Positions 50,102-60,654 of a stretch of DNA of 64,000 nucleotides are shown here, one piece after another. The stretch comes from Brugia malayi. Its lineage: Eukaryota > Nematoda > Chromadorea > Rhabditida > Onchocercidae. The notes beneath the pieces are model-generated. The model was not told the DNA's origin. It was given only the letters and a program-made list of their open reading frames with translations, and ran no database searches. The number at the start of each line of letters is the position of its first letter. The stretch's first letter is position 1. Location: contig NW_025062476.1 of assembly GCF_000002995.4 (NCBI RefSeq), positions 3,157,001 through 3,221,000 of the forward strand, read 5' to 3'. The translations under genes and the position numbers were made by a program.

Positions 50102-53100
50102 ATGATTAAGAAAAAGACAGATGCAATATCCGTTGCAGCATCCATCTGTACAACATCTGCATCGGATATGCCTCCAAGTCTTGCCAATCATTTGTATGAA
50201 AATGGCGCATTTATGGTAAGTGATACTTTGTTTGAATTCATTGATGTTGGAAATACTTATTTGCTGTAAGAACAAAAGATAGAGATTTACTCAATGCCTA
50301 TTTATTACTTTCTATCTCTTAATGAATCTTATAGTCCTTTGGAAATAGTTTTAATATCCTACTTGATAATAGAAAGTTCATTTGCGTCTTTTAATGCCAA
50401 ATTTTAATGAGAAGATGTTCTTGTACTGTTCTCAACTGATTCAATTCATTACCGTAAGCTATTTCATAGAGTTCAGTGATAAATGGATTTAAGTATGAAA
50501 ATTTTTACAGGTTTTCCTCAATGTACCTCAAACAACAGAATTCGGTATTGATTACAAGTCATGGCATGTGGGGCCGAAATTTCTTGGTTTAAAAATGATC
50601 CCTCCGGGCGTTCATTTCATTTTCTTCAGCGTCAAAACGGCACCACGTATTGGTTTTTTCTACCATTTCAAAGAAAAGGAAATTTTGCTACGTAAATGGG
50701 ATCCGATACGTGAAGATATGATAATTGAGCCATGTTCAGCAGATGAGGTAATCATCATCTGTTTACGGATCTAATAGTCTCATTAATTTTAATTTTTTTA
50801 AATTTATACCTAATTCATAAGTTTATTTTGGGAGATCCATTTGTAATTGTGTTAGATCTTACTCATATTAGGTTGTCGTGAGTTGAATTAATTTGGATAG
50901 TTAAACAGTGTCAGTAATCTTTTTAAAACAAAACAGTTATTTGCTGCAGTGTTATTGCAGATATTCGTAGTATTAATGTTTAAATGTATTTAGTTAATAA
51001 TTAGCATCTTGAGTCTCTGTTCTTTTTTCTTTCCTTTTTTTGTAAAAAGAGAGACAGCGTAACTTGTAAGTTAAACTGTTTGAAACTCTTGAAGCTCCTT
51101 TTACAGTCAGCTTCTTTTTATTAATGAAGTGTATTTTAAATGAAATTGCAATGACTTGAAAATCCTTTGTGTGAACTTTTTCTTAATGATTTTCTTGTAT
51201 TTGAAAGCTTATTGTAGTGTGAAAGACTAATGTCCCATCTATCAATCTCAGATTTGAATTTCGGATTTCAGATAGGGAGAATACGTTCGAACTTGAAATC
51301 AATGGATGATGGTTTAGCACCATATCCTTTTGAAGCATACCGAAGTTGGTTTTCCCTCAGCAATCATATTACAGGTTTGTGCGTCTGCTTACTTGCACTA
51401 GATAACTTTCATTGCTTTCAAATATATCATAATTTTATAGAAAAAACGGTCGAGAGATTACGACCAGAGAATCAATATAGTCGTATAACAAGTCAAGCGG
51501 AATTAGTTACTTTGGAGACCGAAATGATGGAAAAAGAGGGTGTTAGTCTATTTTTTGAAATGATTTTTTAATCGTCCATGTTTTATTATCCTAAGAAATT
51601 CCGCATGATTCCTCGAACTTCTGTTTAATCTCTAACATTCTGTTTATGCTGTCTAGTTTTTTTAACTCGTGTTTTTCTACTTAATTCGAATTGAACCGCA
51701 TAAATTAATACTTTTTATTCGGGAATGTACCTATAGTGTGCGTAATGAAAGTTTAGTCTACTAGTGCTGTTCATTGTTATCAAATGAATTCTGTTTATAT
51801 AATTATTGTGATTTGTCCAATCTTTATATAGTTAGTCAGTGCCAATGACAATCTCAAATTTGAAGAAGGATTATTTGATTTTAAACTGTTCATTTTTAAT
51901 TTTAAATGATTGTTATGGCGCCTTGTTAGCATTTTTTATTTGGAACACTGTGTAGAAGTAGCCATTACAGAAAAATTGTTCTTTTAAGTAGTCGATTAAT
52001 GTTGCATTTTTAGGTACATGGGCATCCGTCATCTTGTGTTGATCGTGATCATCCAACGAGGATACGATTTGTGGATAAAGATGGTCTTCCTATTATGAGA
52101 ATTAGAGAGGGTTTTCAAATACGTTTCACCGAACTTCCACTGCATTCCGTGGTAGGTACAACCTTTTATTACTGTTTCCATAATTTTTCTTTTCTTCCTT
52201 GTTCGAATCACATTTATAGGGATATTACAGAAATAGAAATATTTGCCTTTTGTTTACTTGACTTCATCTAATTTTCATTAAATTTTCCTTCGTACAAATT
52301 TTTACATTTGACCATTTGTTTCATAACTCACAGCCTCGCAGTGCTGTGACAGTTTTTTCAATTTCTTCGTTCTAATCCATATGAGGCATATGTGGAGAAA
52401 TTTTGTAGGATAAATGATGTGATTTAAGAATGAGTCGAGATTGTTTTAAGAGAGTTTTTCGATAAGAGAGCTCACTTCCATAAAGTTGATTATCTAAAAA
52501 CTCCTATTTTAGGCTATTTCAAATGCAGAGAATTCGTTAGATCGAAGTTGGCAGTTGCACAAAATTCTTGTTGATCTTAATGGAGAGTGGTCCGAATTTC
52601 TTGGAGAGTTACAATTTGCATTCGTGTGCTTCCTGATGGGACAGGTAATAACGTGTCTGATTTACTGTATGAATTCTTTTCATTTATGAATATTTCACGA
52701 TTGAATATGTACTACTTATAGGTTTATGAAGGTTTTGAACAGTGGAAGCGACTAATTCATTTGTTGTGCTCCTGTACGAAGGGACTCATAGAACATAAAG
52801 AAATGTATATGGCATTAATACCGGTACTTCATTTCCAGTTAAAGGAATGCCCTGAAGAATTCTTTGTCGATATTGTTTCGCGAGATAATTTCCTAACAAC
52901 TACACTTTCGCGACTGTTCGGAAACATAAATGGTAAGTAAAGTGGCGATTTAAATTTATTTCATTTTACGTGGTTCGAGTTCGGGATTAAATTTTGAGAG
53001 TTTATGCGAAATTTGATTGAGTACCTTTTTACAAACAATGTACTAGTAATATCTAATTGTAACAAAGTATTGGAGAGTTGAAATTGGTTCCAGATGGCTG

Positions 53101-53461
53101 ACAGCTTAACAAAGGATATATCTAATGAAGGCTGCAATAAATTTATTTCACAAAGTTTATGTTATGTTTAAGGCAAGGATATGTTTAGTAATGCAATTCT
53201 GGGAAGGCAAACTAGAATTTCGGCAAGTTTAAGTTCTTCAGATTTCTTTAAGAACAAGCTGAGAATTGGTGGATCTTAACTTATTTATATAATATTTATG
53301 GATAATGCATACGGATAATCCAAAGATCATTTAAAACCTTTATTTTGAATTTATTTGCAGACTGTGAATCAGCGGACGCTGCATTAAAGGACAGGGCAAG
53401 AAAATTTAAAAATCTCTTGACAAAACGATTCAAATGGAATTTTGATACGCAGGATGAATAG
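50102..53461 (+). CDS. aar2: AAR2 splicing factor homologue (378 aa, 8 exons)
   Basis: AAR2 binds PRP8 and chaperones U5 snRNP assembly before being exchanged for BRR2; it acts in cytoplasm and nucleus. Exons: 50102-50215, 50511-50747, 51272-51374, 51441-51541, 52014-52151, 52513-52644, 52722-52932, 53361-53461, totalling 379 codons. Diagnostic segments are VFLNVPQTTEFGIDYKSW and GPKFLGLKMIPPGVHFIF near the N-terminus, then RIGFFYHFKEKEILLRKWDP, the short exon with APYPFEAYRSWFSL, and a helical C-terminal half (GEWSEFLGELQFAFVCFLMG, FEQWKRLIHLLCSC, HFQLKECPEEFFVDIV). Length is close to the human protein (384 aa). Exon 4 ends at GTTAGT (51542) because that donor alone keeps phase. AATAAA at 53550-53555 is a likely poly(A) signal. 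Confidence 0.95.
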
Positions 53462-53549
53462 AATTATTTTTCGATAAACTGAAAATTTTCACATGCCCAT
53501 TCAGATTTCAACTTATTCCTATTGATTTCTCTGTTTTCTGTTCCAAACA

Positions 53550-53555
53550 AATAAA
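53550..53555 (+). terminator. Candidate polyadenylation signal of AAR2
   Basis: AATAAA lies 89 bases after the AAR2 stop codon, a typical distance for nematode 3' ends. Confidence 0.6.
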
Positions 53556-54091
53556 CCAAAGATAAGAAGTGCGATAAACTCTTCTTAACTTAAACATGGG
53601 TAATATTATTGTTTGAAATCGTATATTCTAAAAATATATTCTGGTTGAGTATAATACTTCGAGAAAGCTTTCTTGATCTCCGGAGATTTGTTGGATGTAG
53701 ATTTTATCCTATATCTAATATATATATACCTTGTATTTAATATACAATGTAAGACAGAAATATTAATAATTCCTTTATTAATAGAAACAACATTATAATA
53801 AATTTTATAAAGAGGAATTGAGGTATAAGTAGTGGAATTTTGTAGCCACAACAAGCAAATGGGTAGTAATTTAAGATGTAAATACCGAATAGGAAGCAAT
53901 ATATAAAGATTTACAACATTAACGTAAGATTGAAGCTAAGAGTTATAAACATTATTGGAAACAGTGTGTAAAGGTTTACAGCATAAGCATAAAATTGGAA
54001 ACAAAGTTTAAAGTATAAACATTATTTTGCAAAGACTTCATAAAATTCCTTTTATTCTTACTTCTGTTCTCGTTCACTTCCGCGGAGAAGT
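53556..54091. other. Intergenic region
   Basis: AT-rich. A 97-codon minus-strand frame at 53606-53899 (Ile/Tyr-rich) shows no family signal and is likely chance. Nothing else was seen. Confidence 0.45.
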
Positions 54092-54432
54092 TTAGTAGGG
54101 TATTCCGATGAGGGAATTTGTGTTACTCTTCGTTTTTGTTAGGAATTGTTTTAAGGTTTGAAAAACTAACTGGAATTGATTTGCAGTATCAGTTAAAATC
54201 ATCTCTGAAAAACCGTGTCGTGCAACAAATCTGAAAACATTCAAGAAACTTTCTGCAAATAAATTCTCTACTAATTCTAAATGCACTACTCTAGTTGTAA
54301 AACTTCCTCTTCCTGTAATTTTTGCTTCTTTGACAAAAGGAGGACCTAAATTATGTCCAGGAAGAAAGGTGGTTTGTAAATATTGTTCTTTTAAATTTGA
54401 GTTTTTTAGACGAGTTCTAGATTCTCATACTT
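54092..54432 (-). mobile_element. Remnant of a BEL/Pao-type LTR retrotransposon (integrase core fragment)
   Basis: A minus-strand frame of about 113 codons without internal stops resembles the catalytic core of BEL/Pao integrases: a GPPFVKEAKI block, then TTRVVHLELVENL, FVARHGF and ILTDTANQF. In intact elements the block before GP carries the first catalytic Asp (GxDYxGP); here it reads GHNLGP, so that residue is lost. The second Asp (ILTD) remains. The frame is closed by stops on both sides, and no LTRs, protease or reverse transcriptase were recognised nearby. It is a dead fragment, not a working element. Confidence 0.75.
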
Positions 54433-55082
54433 TTTCTTTATAGTATAGATTTCATTTAATTATTTCATCCGATTAGACTTATTTAATTAATACATCCATG
54501 ACTAGTTCGTAATCGTTACCCTGAATCAGTAGTCTTTTGCTGAAAAGGTTATAATCAACGAATTGTTTGAATATTAAATTTATGAATTTCAATATTCATG
54601 CATCCTCGCACCAAAAAACCATTTATGGTGTTAAATTCTTGTATTCCTTCATATAAATTCCACCTTTCAGAAATCGGTCAATTTCTGGGATATCAATATT
54701 AATAAGTGTAACAGTATGGTTTGGTTCTTATTCTGAACGGAACAATATTTGTTATCTGTCACCATCCTAAGATAGTTGCTATGTTGGGAATTGCTATACT
54801 TTTCTGTATAGCAATCATTGAGCCAACTATTGTACTGATTAAAGAAAACTCTGAATTAATAGTTTGACTTTTCTCTAAAGAGATAAATTTGAAGAAATAT
54901 TCAACTCCGACAATAAGCATTATAATAACTTTTGCAATAAAAACACATGATTGTTGTATGTTCCGGTTGAAGACAGTTTAGAGAGGTATTCATTAAATAA
55001 AATGACAAACAAATTGGGATTAATGAAAGAGGATGTGTGAAGATGAGAATACATATTGTAAGATTTATGAATAATCCAAACT
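54433..55082. other. Intergenic debris region
   Basis: No gene was seen. The minus strand around 54660-54720 has a short frame (VTLINIDIPEIDRFLKGG) that might be further retroelement debris, but the match is too weak to call. Confidence 0.35.
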
Positions 55083-55160
55083 TCGAATTTACTAGACTGT
55101 GAATCAGCAGACGTTGCATTAAAGAAGAATGCAAAAAAAAGAAAAAAATTAAAATCTTAA
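55083..55160 (+). pseudogene. Decayed duplicate of AAR2 exon 8
   Basis: Positions 55095-55124 match 53360-53389 (the AAR2 intron 7/exon 8 junction) at 28 of 30 bases. Similarity fades out on both sides: intron-like sequence before it (GAATTTACTAG against GAATTTATTTGCAG) and the rest of the exon after it, with A-rich insertions. The retained intron flank argues for DNA-level duplication rather than a retrocopy. The copy has an altered acceptor and frame-breaking changes, so it is non-functional. Confidence 0.7.
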
Positions 55161-55299
55161 CTTAAAACTTGGGATAGACCAAAATCTAATTTTGCGATTA
55201 AACTGTAGTGGCTTACCTACTGAGCAGTACAACTAACATTTTTTAAAGGAATCTGAGAATGAACAATAATTTTCGACAGATAGGAATTTCGAGACTGTA

Positions 55300-56695
55300 T
55301 CATTGTTCGGTTTGTGTATGTTCTGTTGGTGGTTTTTCGCTACTTCGATGACTGCGAAATCTTGAACGAGCATCTGTGTCACTTGCTGTTCTGTATCTGA
55401 CAGTTGAAAATTTTCGTATTTGCCTCACCGAACCTTTTCTAGATGACATTGACGGCGTCCTTTTCTGAAAAAGTATAAATTAGTTGTTCGAATCTAGTAA
55501 CTGTATAAGTTGGATTGCAGGAGGAAAACATTTTAAATAATGTGAATTGTACGAGTCACAATGTAGAACTCTTTCTATCTTCTGTGAATTTCTATGTTGA
55601 GACTACATAGAAGTACCATAAAGAATAGCTAGTTACCTGTTTAATACTCGTAGGACTATGACCTGTATCCTTCTTGCTGCTCCGTGAATGGACAAAAGTA
55701 TCCATCGCTGTAGGCAATTTTTCAGATGGTATAGTACTCATTGTATGCAATGTCGTAAGATAATTTGTCTTAATACGAAAGCATTTAGGAATTTCTAATA
55801 TTGAACAGCTTTGGGTATTTCCAAAATCTTTCTTAACTTGATTCTTTATCGCTTAGAAATCTTCAAGTAATATCATTTTAAACTAAACATCCATTTAAAT
55901 CTAAAACTTATCATTATTTTTCTCGAGAAACGGTTGTTATTTTTAAATCATTTAAAAATAATAATGGAGATGTTAATGTTTTCTACTATTATTTCTAGTT
56001 CCTGTATTGATTGAATTTATCAATTCTTTTTTTTAAATTAAAGGTCATTTGATGGTAATATTATATTCACTGTATTATATACGTACAGGTGTCGCGATAT
56101 TTGGTGTAACAGGTGAAAGTTTCGCTTTGATATGCGGTGTCTTCTCAAATGTTCTTCAAATAATTTCACTGTTTAACATTAAACAAATTTTATATCTTAT
56201 CGAATATTTTCACCTTTTTTTCTGGTTTCGTTATCTTTTAAATCACAAAAAGAATATTTACAAATGAGAATTTGAAAGTATTTTTCTTGTCTTAATATGG
56301 AAATATTGGATGCTATTTTAGAACGAACATCTTTACCTTGAAATAGACTGTGTTGGAGATTCTTCACGTACTTTGCTTCTTTTTTTACTGATTATTAATG
56401 GTGTCGATTGTTTCTTCATCTGTTCCAGTTTTATGTCAATTTCAATCTGAGTTATAATATCATATAGTGACGATTGATTTTTTTTTCTGGGAAAAAATAT
56501 TCCAATTTAACTTGTCCAGCATTAACATACCATATAAGCAAGAATAGTAATGGGCGCAATTGGTCCTTGCGCAGTGATACGAAGCATCTGTTGTGTTCTG
56601 ATATCACCACCTTTTTCTAGCAAATTCTCTAATCCGCTTACTTTCCAAGTTCTATTGTGGATTACTCCATGCACCAGCCATTTACGCTGTGTTGA
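55300..56695 (-). CDS. Possible SANTA-domain protein (KNL-2/Mis18BP1-like), 5' end unresolved (at least 241 aa, 5 exons)
   Basis: Exons, 5' to 3': 56695-56531, 56446-56337, 56153-56083, 55851-55637, 55464-55300 (TGA), joining without phase breaks. The first listed exon has no start codon in a sensible place, so at least one upstream exon is missing; a stretch at about 56900-56965 (TEVQLPLNDECWINHFSL) could belong to it but no donor fits. The segment KWLVHGVIHNRTWKVSGL followed by DIRTQQMLRITAQGPI resembles the SANTA pattern (hydrophobic-x-V-x-G, W-x-S, V-x-T, G-x-I). The rest is a basic, Ser/Thr/Pro-rich tail (SSRKGSVRQIRKFSTV) ending in a polar SSEKPPTEHTQTEQ. SANTA proteins direct CENP-A loading at centromeres; that role is inferred only. 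Confidence 0.5.
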
Positions 56696-57637
56696 CTATA
56701 ATTTGAATTTGAAATTCATTATTTGCTACAATAACAAAAAAATCGGATGTTGTTGATGCAAAATATAAGTTGAATATGTCGCGAAAGTTATAATATATCG
56801 AAGTAATTTTATACTAAATATAAGATGGAAATCTATAATGTGAAGGTTGTCTTATTTGAATATTCATTAAACAAAACTATTTCAATTTCATAGGTTAAGT
56901 GAGAAATGATTTATCCAACATTCATCATTCAATGGTAACTGTACTTCTGTGCATTGTCTAGGATGTATGTCACTGCTTAATACGTTGTGAATAGATTCTT
57001 CCACTTTTATTGTTAAAAGTTCTCAGTGTGACAGTCAAATTTATATTCGATGGTTCAAAGGTTATAAGCTCGTTGCTCAATTAGCTTTCTTTGTTACAAA
57101 GCAATCCTATCTACAATATCTAAATGAAGTAGGGGTGTTCCACTCGAAGGTCATTCTTACAAGTAATTTACATAATTTTATAAATCAACTGTCCACTATA
57201 CAAAGGGCAAAGGTCAATCAAGAGTGACAACTATTTATTTACTCACTTTAATCATACGTTTTGTTGTAAGCCAACGCCCATTATAAAACGTGATTAAAAG
57301 ATTTTATTGATTAATGTTTGATTTAATTCGATTTGTCTTAGTACTCTCGTTATATTCTATTAATCTGAACTCCTATGATTCCTACCTATGATATTACCTT
57401 GATACTGTCCAACAGTTATCGTATAATGTCAGTCAATGATTTGTTTATGCCAACCAATCAACAATAAGGAGCACTTCATCATTAAACAAACAAATTTTCT
57501 CAATAAGAAGTATTTTATTTTTTTTTTAAATTTTTGAAAGCGAATTTATAATCTAAACGTAGAAATCAGGTGCTCATAAAAGTAATTTCTATAAAAGATG
57601 TTTAGATGCTTAAATTAACAATTTTTACAACTCTAAC
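56696..57637. other. Region upstream of the SANTA-like gene
   Basis: AT-rich. It probably contains the missing 5' exon(s) of the minus-strand gene: a short open stretch at about 56900-56965 after a TTAAGCAG acceptor, and a small ATG frame near 57120-57155 (MTFEWNTPTSFRY). These could not be joined in phase to the downstream exons, so they are not called. Confidence 0.35.
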
Positions 57638-58877
57638 TTATAAATTCAACATGGAAACCTCTTCCAAAATTGACCGCATTTTGCGAACTAGGAAATCACA
57701 TAACCGATCTTGGGCTTCATCGGCTAGTTTAAATCGAATGTGTTTAAATTCACTGACTTCTTGAAGGGCGCTCTATAACAATCTGTTGTAAACTTTTGTT
57801 GCATAATATTTTGGGAACAATAATCATTTGTATCTTCTTTCGATAGATTCTTAAATTCACCTAGATTTTAATGTTATATGCTTAATTGAATTAATAAGGA
57901 AAATGCAACTTCAAATTTAAACGATTTAAAAAGATCTATGATGATGAATGAATTAGTTAAGCTTTTTTTCAAAGACTAAAAGGCATATTTTCTCCAGTTA
58001 TTATAAAGATAATTGAAAGTTTAATAAACATTTACACATATTTAAATTTAATAAATTAAAAAAAAAAAAAGAAAAAATTGACAGTATGCGAATTCTATGA
58101 TACCTGAAGCACAGAGATAAATTCAAATCCTCGAGCTGTTGAATCAATTTCCAACGTGAAACGGATAATTTTTGCATCTGCAGGAGTTACCTCTTTGGTC
58201 AGCGAATCAGTTTGCTCGCTGTAAGAATTTTCTTATAATAAATATATATGATGAATTTATTGATTATCCAAATCTAAATTAGAGAGAAAGAATTCACTAA
58301 CGAAATAGCCTTTTTCCGTCGTACCATTACTTTGACACCACTAGCAGCAGCAGCAGCAGCAGCAGCACTTGATGCAGGTACCGCACCAACGTCTACCTCT
58401 GCTGTTCGATCTGTTGATTGTACGATATGAAGCTTAAAATACTTATTTTGAATATAAAGCATTTTTTTTTTTTAAACTTTGTTGCTTCTTTTAAAATTTT
58501 ATAGTTAATGTGTTGTATAAATTAAGCAATGCATGAGCTTATCTAGCTCATAAATGATTATAATATCATTTTCGAGAGTATTACAATTGAATGATAATGA
58601 AAACTGTTGATGATATAATCTTTTTTTTCTGACATTCTTGTTTGTATTAGATACTTTTCCCTTTAATTTTTATATTTGAAGTTTGCAGATTAATTCATAC
58701 TTCTTCGTTATTTTTTCCCATAATAGCTCCTTCATGTTCCATTTTCTCTTCCTCTGGAATATCTTCGAAATCTTCACGTCCATAAAAAGTCTTCAAGAGG
58801 AACAGGCTGCTACTGCTACTAGCAGATAGTTCAAATATAATATTAAAATAATAATGGTCTGTTTGGAAGATAAACAT
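57638..58877 (-). CDS. Unrecognised protein with polyalanine tract (185 aa, 4 exons)
   Basis: Exons, 5' to 3': 58877-58701, 58432-58302, 58218-58104, 57772-57638 (TAA), 186 codons in phase. I do not recognise the family. Visible features are a hydrophobic N-terminus (MFIFQTDHYYFNIIFEL), a Ser run, an acidic segment (REDFEDIPEEEKMEHE), a run of eight Ala encoded by pure GCT codons (CAG/AGC repeat on the plus strand near 58343-58366), a basic patch (VMVRRKKA), and a C-terminal part with alternating strand/helix character (AKIIRFTLEIDSTARGFEFI, HIRFKLADEAQDRLCDFLV). The true start could be the later ATG in the same exon (MEHEGAIMG), which would remove the hydrophobic leader. Function unknown. 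Confidence 0.65.
58343..58366. repeat. Pure AGC/GCT triplet run inside a coding exon
   Basis: About eight uninterrupted AGC units encode Ala on the minus strand in the 185-aa protein. Such pure triplet runs are prone to length changes. Confidence 0.8.
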
Positions 58878-59166
58878 AGGAATTGTTTAGTGTCGTAAAA
58901 CTTGGAATTTACATTAATCCCGAAAATCAAAATACTTTAATGAGTGAAGTCATTACAGTTTAAAGAATTATTGAATGGAATCCAATTATCTTTAGGTGTT
59001 AATTATTAATTTAGGAAATGAAGAAATAGAATCCGGCGAAGTCTGTATTTTGTTCCAGCATTGAATCCCATTCTTTTGCATTATACCTTGCCTAATTAAT
59101 GGAATATAACTTAATTGAACACTTAAATACATGATCTTCTTTAGCTTTAAGTTTCACAAATTTATT

Positions 59167-59334
59167 TCATTTTCCACTGCTGGCATAATTTCTATCAACA
59201 ACCTTTTTTCTTTGAGTTTCTCGTGCGATATAAGCGATGAGAACAATGATCAATTCCACTAAAGCTATCAAGAAAGCAACCAATTGAGGTGTATATGCTG
59301 GAAGACTGTCCACTACATACTGACACTGTCCCAT
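59167..59334 (-). CDS. Small single-span membrane protein (55 aa)
   Basis: A single-exon frame starts MGQCQYVVDSLPAYTPQ, then has a strong membrane segment (LVAFLIALVELIIVLIAYI, about residues 18-36) and a short basic tail (ARETQRKKVVDRNYASSGK). The ATG context is good (CACCATGG), and a TTTCATTCAG acceptor ends four bases before it, consistent with trans-splicing or with this being the last exon of a longer gene. The N-out, C-in orientation is suggested by the basic tail. The family is not recognised. The hydrophobic core and acceptor make it more believable than a random AT-rich frame, but it is still short. Confidence 0.5.
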   Translation of the reverse strand: MGQCQYVVDSLPAYTPQLVAFLIALVELIIVLIAYIARETQRKKVVDRNYASSGK

Positions 59335-59338
59335 GGTG

Positions 59339-60654
59339 CTGAATGAAATGATATGCTTAAATCATAAGCAAAGTAATAATAGTAATTATAGTCTAATGAA
59401 AGACCGACCGGTTTTACCAGTAACAGAAATGAAACATACAAATTAAACCTGAATGAAAATATAACAAAAAAAATTGTCACAAATTTACCCTCTATACAAA
59501 TATCGAATTTCAAAAACTTTACTCTTTCTTTCTCTCACTTCCTTACTTCGATGCAACGGAAAAGAATTGATGAACTTTAAAAAATAGCAATTTCAATATG
59601 CTGGGAAGTACTTTATGAAAGCTTCCGAAGAATTCATGAAAACAGCGGAGGCTTCTTGCCTCATCCTACTGTTACTTGTTCTTCTTCATTGTGAAGCTAA
59701 TCTATACATAATTTTAAATGTATCCAGCATTCCAATGTCATTTCAGATGAAGAAAAATTATACCATTTTATACTTTTGGAAGAAATGTTCAAAATTTACC
59801 AAAGCGTTGAAAAATATACTACATTGCATTAGTGCAGAATAAGGTTTAGCAATTCGAATTACATCACTCTTTATCAATAATTAAATAGCCAATATTGCTG
59901 AGGAAATGAAAATGAAGATCAAAAGTTCAATTATGGATTTGATAGAATGAGCAAATACATGGAAGAAAGCAACAATGCAACAGATTTTTTTTTCTTTTTA
60001 AATCTTGCTCACACTCTGAAGTTTACCCGTGGAGAGTACTAATAATAATGATGATGGTAAGAAGTTAAAGAAAGCCTTCAATCTAAAACTTACAAACAAT
60101 TTTTCTAAGGAAATAACGAATTTAGCATGATTATGGCTATAAATTTCCAACCCACACAATAATTTACATTTTGAAGGTAGTATCAGAAAATGAATCATTT
60201 TTCTTTTTCATAATTCATCATACTGATTCCAAACTGTTTGCAACCCATAAACTTTAAAATCAGTTTGAAAAGCTTTCTTTGCAATTGTAGCAAATACCAA
60301 AGATTTCTTAGTAAGAGACTGAAAATCTTGTTCCACAACCTGAATTCCTAGTATTAGAAAACGCTAATCGATTACAAGAGGTAGATTACAACTAAGATCA
60401 TCAAAAATGCTACAGGTTACTTTGTGATGTTCAACAAGGCTTTTCCAAGTTTCAATCATTATATTCTTAGTAGTTTTGCCGTCCATTATATTTATCCATA
60501 ATTTACCCATAACTTTAAAACATACTCAAAAAAATATAATGTTTTTCTTCCCTTTCATGCATCTATAAATTTATAACAAAAGGACTTGAAAAAATTCCTT
60601 CCAGTTCGTGTTAAGTTCAGAGCATTTTTGTGAAGATAGAAAGAGATCAACATG
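59339..60654. other. Intergenic region between the small membrane protein and ORC2
   Basis: AT-rich sequence with the 3' flank of ORC2 on the minus strand. A 75-codon plus-strand frame at 59615-59842 with a signal-peptide-like leader was considered and not accepted. Nothing else was seen. Confidence 0.45.

Noticed and set aside
53606..53899. Minus-strand 97-codon frame after AAR2
   Set aside because: Ile/Tyr-rich low-information sequence; not continuous with the neighbouring integrase fragment and no motif.
54660..54720. Possible further BEL/Pao polyprotein debris
   Set aside because: A short frame with a vague protease-region look, interrupted by stops; too weak to call without alignment.
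59615..59842. Plus-strand 75-codon frame with signal-peptide-like leader
   Set aside because: It has a hydrophobic leader but no conserved feature, upstream acceptor or second exon; frames of this size are common here.
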